Positions 60,730 to 64,000 of a stretch of 64,000 nt of DNA are shown one piece after another. The notes below the pieces were generated by a model. The model did not search any database, had not been told where the DNA came from, and saw only the letters and a list, made by a program, of their open reading frames with translations. This DNA comes from an uncultured Phascolarctobacterium sp. (GTDB lineage Bacteria > Bacillota > Negativicutes > Acidaminococcales > Acidaminococcaceae). The position numbers were made by a program, and so were the translations under genes. The stretch covers positions 78,564 to 142,563 of the forward strand of contig UQZN01000003.1 in NCBI GenBank assembly GCA_900545535.1. Direction: 5' to 3'. Each line of letters begins with the position of its first letter. Within the stretch, counting starts at the first letter, position 1.

Positions 60730-63516
60730 TCAATCCTGTTCTTCCTCTATTTTGATACCGTCGTCATCGACATTTACCTTGATCTGCTCGTTCCCAAATT
60801 TGATGCCGTCGCCTTCGATCATCACTTTAACATGCTCTTCTTGGTCACTGGTGAGGCTGTTACTGATGCGCCGCTTGATATTTTGCTGTTCCGGCCTGTT
60901 TTCCTGCTCTGTAACATCAATATTTACCAATGCATTACGATAAATAGTTTCTTTTGGTATTTCCGGCTTTGGCGGTTCGGGGGGATTTGGTGGATCTGGC
61001 GGTTTATTGCCCTTGACTACCAAAGCTGTGGCATTACCCTCAGCCTGTTTGATTTCATAATTAGCCAGCGTCTTATCCAAGCTGCCGTTGATCGCAAATT
61101 CTCCTGCCGTCTTCCCGTCTGTGTTGGTAGTAAAATCAATATTCACACCCAAATCAATCCATTGTTCTCCGCCAACCAGCCCGCTGACAGACCCTGTAAA
61201 TTCAGGCAATGGATCCCCTGCTTGAATAGTCACTCCATCAGCAGTAACAGTCAGCTGCGCTTTATTGATAGTGAATTTGGTGCCATCATTAACTATTTCG
61301 ATATCATAACCATCCTGCCCGGAATAAAGTAGATCACCCAAAGCGTACTCTCCGGCATTCTTTTTAGTCCCTACTGAAATGCCGTCTGTAAAACCACTTA
61401 AACCCGAACTTTGTTCAGTACCATTGTAAACAGTATTGGCAGCAGCGTTAATATCATTACCATTAATCGTGATTTTTTTCAAAAAACCCTTTAAAAGAGG
61501 CGTGGTGTACCCATTATAGAATTTCCAGGAATTTTTTGACGCCGTATCTAATCCAGCTTCAAATGCTTTGCCAAAGTCTTCCAGGCTCATTGGAGCTTTA
61601 TCTACACTGTCATTGAAATTTTTATAGCCAGAAATCTCTCCATCGTCGTTTCTGACTGCATAATAGGCATTTGAAATGCCGCTACCATCTGCAATTATAT
61701 TATAGCCATTTACTATTTTACCAGTATTATAAACGTTTTTTATTTCAGCGTCATTTACTGCAACAATGCCTGCAGCAGTTGCATCATAACCATTTCCAGT
61801 AATTACACCAGTATTATAAGCATTTTTTATACTACCATCATAGCTTTGGCCTGCAATACCACCTAAGTAATACTGACCTTTAATATTTCCGCTATTATAA
61901 ACGCCATCAATATCCCCTTCATTATAACCGGCAATACCTCCCAATGCCATATCATAGCCACCTATATCATCGTCACTGATATTGCCTTTATTATAGGAAT
62001 CACTGATATTACCATAATTTTCTCCAGCAATACCACCTATATACACACCCCAGCTGCTTTCACCAGCACCTTTTATATCTCCATTATTAAAAGCATTGCT
62101 GATCATACCATCATTTTTACCAACTATTCCACCCAGTAAATAATCCTCACCTTTGCCTGTTACAGCTCCGCTATTATCGGAATAACTGATCACACCGTTG
62201 CCACTATTATAGCCAACAATACCTCCAATCTGTGAAGATATACTTGTTCCTCCATCATGAACTGAACCGCTATTATGCGCATCAGTTACAGTTCCTTGGT
62301 TAGAACCGACAATGCCGCCAATATTGGCACTCTGATTTATGCTGCTTACTTCCATTCCAAGATTACAAACATTTTTAAGCTGTCCAAGATTCTCTCCCGC
62401 AATACTGCCAACATTACCGCCACTGGAATCAGTAAATAAGAATACACTTCCATTCTGCATTGTTAAATTATGTACAAAAGCATTTGTATTTAAAAGATCA
62501 AAAAGTCCTGCATTATTATAATATACTGCCTCAGGATCACTCTTACTGTCGATATTGATATACAAGCCTTCTATAGCGCAGCCAGCCCCATCTAAAGAAC
62601 CATTAAAACCGCCATCTCTGCCAATAGGAATAAATCCCTTGCCAGTATTCCAGTTTACTGTATCACTGGCATCAATATCATTAGCCAGCATATAATCACC
62701 AGCAAGATTATTATTGACCGCCTGCAATTCATTAATATTATGCACCAGCATGGCATCGGTTATATTTTTACTGTTGCCGCTCAGATCCTGTACAACAACT
62801 CCGTTCAACGCAGCGCTGCCTTTAGTACCGCTACCATTTTTATAATCGCTTACTTCATGTCCGCCAGATACTCCGTCACCAACATCTATTGTAGTCTTAG
62901 CCGTAACCTCATACCCAACTGTCACTTTATTATTAGCACGCAGGGTGATGTCGCTATTGCTGCCTGCTTTCAGCGTAGCGGCATTGAGCAGCGAAATATT
63001 ATCGCCTTCCAGTACGATCTTATTGGCAGTCAGCTCGCCCAGATTTATGATGTCGCCGCGTACTTTTTTGGCCGCATCTACACTCAAAGTGCTGAAAGCA
63101 CTGCCGTCAAAACCTGTTCTGTCCTCTATCGTCCGGGTCGATGCCGTCAGCTGCCCGACGTTGACTTTAGCCTCGGCTCCAAACAGGATACCGTTAGGAT
63201 TGACTAAAAAAACGTGTACGTTCTCACCAGTGATATTACCAAAGATCTCGCTTTTAGTGTTGCCGGTGACATAATTAAGCACAGCCTGCATACCACTGAA
63301 AGTAACTGTTTCGTTCCTTCCTATGTTAAAGCTGTTCCAGTCGATAGCCACATTACCGCTGCCTGTGATATTACTGGGATCAGATATGTTTCCATTTCCT
63401 GCAACTACCGTCCCACCCTGCGGCAGGGCATAGCCCCAGTTGGGCAGCAGCAGCATACCGCCGCTCAGTACTGCCGCCAGTATGCGTTTATGTAATAACA
63501 GTTTTGTTCTTTTCAT
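60730..63516 (-). CDS. Two-partner secretion exoprotein (TpsA) with GLUG and MBG repeats
   Basis: 928 residues. Signal peptide, then the haemagglutinin-type TPS domain (NPNGILFG, near residue 105) that starts secretion through TpsB. About seven GLUG-like repeats follow at roughly 395-625 (for example IGGIVGSNQGTVTDAHNSGS and IGGIAGENYGNISDSYNKGN), then MBG/YDG domains, a Pro-rich linker (KPPDPPNPPEPPKPE) and an acidic tail. A secreted or surface-held adhesin. AGGGAAGC precedes the ATG. It follows its partner gene by 29 nt. Confidence 0.92.
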   Translation of the reverse strand: MKRTKLLLHKRILAAVLSGGMLLLPNWGYALPQGGTVVAGNGNISDPSNITGSGNVAIDWNSFNIGRNETVTFSGMQAVLNYVTGNTKSEIFGNITGENVHVFLVNPNGILFGAEAKVNVGQLTASTRTIEDRTGFDGSAFSTLSVDAAKKVRGDIINLGELTANKIVLEGDNISLLNAATLKAGSNSDITLRANNKVTVGYEVTAKTTIDVGDGVSGGHEVSDYKNGSGTKGSAALNGVVVQDLSGNSKNITDAMLVHNINELQAVNNNLAGDYMLANDIDASDTVNWNTGKGFIPIGRDGGFNGSLDGAGCAIEGLYINIDSKSDPEAVYYNNAGLFDLLNTNAFVHNLTMQNGSVFLFTDSSGGNVGSIAGENLGQLKNVCNLGMEVSSINQSANIGGIVGSNQGTVTDAHNSGSVHDGGTSISSQIGGIVGYNSGNGVISYSDNSGAVTGKGEDYLLGGIVGKNDGMISNAFNNGDIKGAGESSWGVYIGGIAGENYGNISDSYNKGNISDDDIGGYDMALGGIAGYNEGDIDGVYNSGNIKGQYYLGGIAGQSYDGSIKNAYNTGVITGNGYDATAAGIVAVNDAEIKNVYNTGKIVNGYNIIADGSGISNAYYAVRNDDGEISGYKNFNDSVDKAPMSLEDFGKAFEAGLDTASKNSWKFYNGYTTPLLKGFLKKITINGNDINAAANTVYNGTEQSSGLSGFTDGISVGTKKNAGEYALGDLLYSGQDGYDIEIVNDGTKFTINKAQLTVTADGVTIQAGDPLPEFTGSVSGLVGGEQWIDLGVNIDFTTNTDGKTAGEFAINGSLDKTLANYEIKQAEGNATALVVKGNKPPDPPNPPEPPKPEIPKETIYRNALVNIDVTEQENRPEQQNIKRRISNSLTSDQEEHVKVMIEGDGIKFGNEQIKVNVDDDGIKIEEEQD

Positions 63517-63545
63517 GCTTCCCTCTCTCCTTCTCCCGCTCGCTT

Positions 63546-64000
63546 TTAAAACAGTTTATAGGCTAAAAACCATATCCTGCCGTTTTTATCGTTTTCTTCG
63601 CTTTGGTAGGCTTCGCCGTTGATCTTTCTGGCGTAATCGACACGCAGGTAATAATCATTCGGTTTGGCGTATTGCACGCCGACGCCCCAGCCTGCCAGAT
63701 TACGACGCTCGCCAATATTTTTGCTCACTTCCACTTCGCCCCAGTCGATAAAGGTCGCCAGGCTGAGGTTAGTGATAGGCGTAGCGCAGCGCAGTTCTGC
63801 CGTTGCCTGGTAGCCGTTGCTGCCACTGGCTTCTCCCTGCGGATAGGCCCGTACTCCGTCGGCGCCGCCCAGGCTGAACTGCTCACTGCCGTCCAGGTCT
63901 TTACTGGCCAGCTGGCTGTGCAGGTTGACGTGTAAGTTAACAGCATGTCCCAGCATTTGGATATGGTTGACGTCGGTATTGAATTTATGGTAGGTACCTT
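63546..64000 (-). CDS. TpsB outer-membrane transporter (FhaC/ShlB family), C-terminal part
   Basis: The last ~151 codons of a two-partner secretion porin; the 5' end is outside the window. The conserved LGGADGVRAYPQGEASG (loop 6 lid motif VRGY-like) and closing beta-barrel strands ending LRVDYARKIN and WFLAYKLF, with an aromatic C-terminus, are diagnostic. Exports the TpsA protein made by the next gene. Confidence 0.92.
   Translation of the reverse strand, partial: GTYHKFNTDVNHIQMLGHAVNLHVNLHSQLASKDLDGSEQFSLGGADGVRAYPQGEASGSNGYQATAELRCATPITNLSLATFIDWGEVEVSKNIGERRNLAGWGVGVQYAKPNDYYLRVDYARKINGEAYQSEENDKNGRIWFLAYKLF

Noticed and set aside
61600..62400. Repeats in the TpsA gene as a CRISPR or DNA-level tandem array
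   Set aside because: The repeats are at protein level (GLUG motifs) with divergent codons; there are no identical DNA units with spacers.

Overview
The window looks like chromosome from a diderm Firmicute of the class Negativicutes. Firmicute-style gene order and ribosome-binding sites (rpsB-tsf, pyrH-frr-uppS, glycine riboswitch upstream of an AGCS symporter, RNase HIII) occur together with outer-membrane systems: an RND efflux pump, a secretin-based type IV pilus and a two-partner secretion pair. An Acidaminococcaceae/Phascolarctobacterium-like host is my guess; the genus cannot be fixed from this window.

Region 1 (1-6300): housekeeping. On the minus strand run rpsB-tsf (strong promoter, UUCG-capped terminator) and then pyrH-frr-small PASTA-like gene-ferredoxin-uppS. 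An aspartate-type aminotransferase lies on the plus strand, converging on a DUF4143 ATPase.

Region 2 (6500-21620): one tightly packed 17-gene minus-strand operon for a surface glycan. It encodes PglF/PglE/PglD/PglC-like enzymes for a UDP-bacillosamine-type sugar and its transfer to undecaprenyl phosphate, a hexapeptide acyltransferase and an ABC-2 exporter. It also carries a dedicated acyl-building set: two KAS III, two SDR reductases, two acyl carrier proteins, an adenylating ligase, a metallo-beta-lactamase-fold hydrolase and two related GNAT-like proteins. The apparent promoter has a nine-base G/C homopolymer exactly in the -35/-10 spacer, so the whole operon is a candidate for phase variation. 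This is the most interesting part of the window.

Region 3 (21738-33515): a second long minus-strand transcript. It carries RND adaptor and pump, LarB, LarC, RNase HIII, a ChbG/HpnK-type deacetylase, a UPF0104 membrane protein, an NAD-dependent epimerase and an ArnT-like GT39 transferase. The last four look like an envelope-lipid glycosylation module.

Region 4 (33570-52160): type IV pilus genes in two blocks. pilM-N-O and the prepilin peptidase lie at 33.6-36.8 kb. Two pilins, pilC, pilT, pilB and divergent pilP-like/secretin genes lie at 44.7-52.1 kb. Between them are a GGDEF protein, a dicarboxylate/amino-acid symporter, a possible small RNA, a toxin-antitoxin pair, tRNA-Arg/-Gly/-Pro, a glycine-riboswitch-controlled symporter and a two-gene phage replication remnant that seems to have cut off a resident gene.

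Region 5 (52160-64000): thiD-thiM-thiE salvage genes, transketolase, a Dcu-type C4-dicarboxylate transporter with a long leader, an EF-G paralogue whose P-loop lysine is threonine, and a TpsB/TpsA secretion pair that runs off the window end.
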